A stretch of 64,000 nt of DNA from Natrinema versiforme (GTDB taxonomy: Archaea; Halobacteriota; Halobacteria; Halobacteriales; Natrialbaceae), in the NCBI RefSeq assembly GCF_005576615.1, contig NZ_CP040330.1, forward strand, positions 3,472,001 to 3,536,000, written 5' to 3'. The position numbers and the translations under genes are program-made. Positions 63,832 to 64,000 of the stretch are shown here, in pieces. Position 1 is the first letter of the stretch, and each line of letters begins with the position of its first letter. The notes beneath the pieces were generated by a model, which was not told where the DNA came from, ran no database searches, and saw only the letters and a program-made list of their open reading frames with translations.

Positions 63832-64000
63832 ATGGAACCGAGTACGCCAGCCGCGATCGATCCGCCGGCAAACGTCCTGCTCGTCCACCCGAGCTGTGAC
63901 GAGTCGGCCGCCTGCGAGGAGCTGTGTCACGACGACGGCGGCACGGCCCATCTGACGGTGACCTTCGCGGACGAGGAGCCGGACCGGCCGGACGAGGAGA
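63832..64000 (+). CDS. DUF7504-family protein, N-terminal part
   Basis: Only 56 codons are in the window. They read MEPSTPAAIDPPANVLLVHP, then Ser-Cys-Asp-Glu-Ser-Ala and a Cys-containing segment leading to LTVTFADEEPDRPDE. The NVLLVxPS...C...LTVTF pattern fits DUF7504, a haloarchaeal RecA/KaiC-like family often close to signalling genes. Function unknown. The remainder lies beyond the right edge. Confidence 0.6.
   Translation, partial: MEPSTPAAIDPPANVLLVHPSCDESAACEELCHDDGGTAHLTVTFADEEPDRPDEE

Overview
The window is haloarchaeal chromosome. The proteins are very acidic (Asp/Glu-rich), the DNA is GC-rich apart from one island, many genes have a TATA-like box about 25 nt before the start codon and no leader, lipoproteins carry Tat plus lipobox signals, and archaeal markers are present: split RNA polymerase B''/B' and A'/A'', EF-2 with a diphthamide His, type II GAPDH, uL16/L10e, Bat-type HTH regulators and DUF7504. 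The gene content looks like Natrialbales (Natrinema/Haloterrigena relatives). That placement is an inference; no 16S rRNA is present.

Layout. 1-7.3 kb: metabolism and ion transport (truncated NhaP antiporter, AMP-forming acyl-CoA ligase, MBL hydrolase, CDF metal transporter, overlapping crcB/fluC pair with a candidate fluoride riboswitch, two MgtE-like half transporters). 7.3-8.7 kb: an AT-richer island with a secreted precursor ending in a Cys-rich peptide, reminiscent of halocin C8 precursors, and a divergent two-helix membrane protein. 8.7-30.1 kb: a PhoU/TrkA-C protein, serS, then the information-processing block on the minus strand: rpoH-rpoB2-rpoB1-rpoA1-rpoA2-nusA, then rps12-rps7, then fusA (EF-2), interrupted twice by unrelated genes (aldehyde dehydrogenase and V4R protein; two Tat-exported proteins and a HEFAH protein). 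30.4-31.6 kb: two identical tRNA-Asp genes flanking a tRNA-Asp remnant that keeps only acceptor and T arms, then a small PD-(D/E)XK-like nuclease. 31.7-46 kb: a REC-GAF-Bat regulator, a gene-poor stretch with a 60-nt hairpin repeat, tandem isoaspartyl methyltransferases, HVO_0476-type zinc finger protein, M29-like aminopeptidase, gap, Hsp20, an ATP-grasp ligase, L10e followed by a perfect 26-bp hairpin, an S2P-CBS protease and an ABC-2 transporter.

46-53 kb: beta-carbonic anhydrase converging on a DabA-DabB inorganic-carbon transporter operon with an Lrp/AsnC regulator upstream. DabA keeps all four predicted zinc ligands. 54.3-59 kb: an iron-siderophore-type ABC system (FecCD permease, ATPase, binding lipoprotein, and a second binding lipoprotein gene broken by one in-frame TGA). 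Two near-perfect DtxR/IdeR-like palindromes lie at the permease and binding-protein promoters. 59-64 kb: a Cache-like chemoreceptor, a DEAD/DEAH helicase and the start of a DUF7504 protein cut by the window edge.

Best leads: the candidate fluoride riboswitch before the crcB pair, the halocin-like Cys-rich precursor in the AT-rich island, the archaeal dab/carbonic anhydrase locus with its own regulator, the tRNA-Asp minihelix remnant, and the single-stop binding-protein pseudogene.
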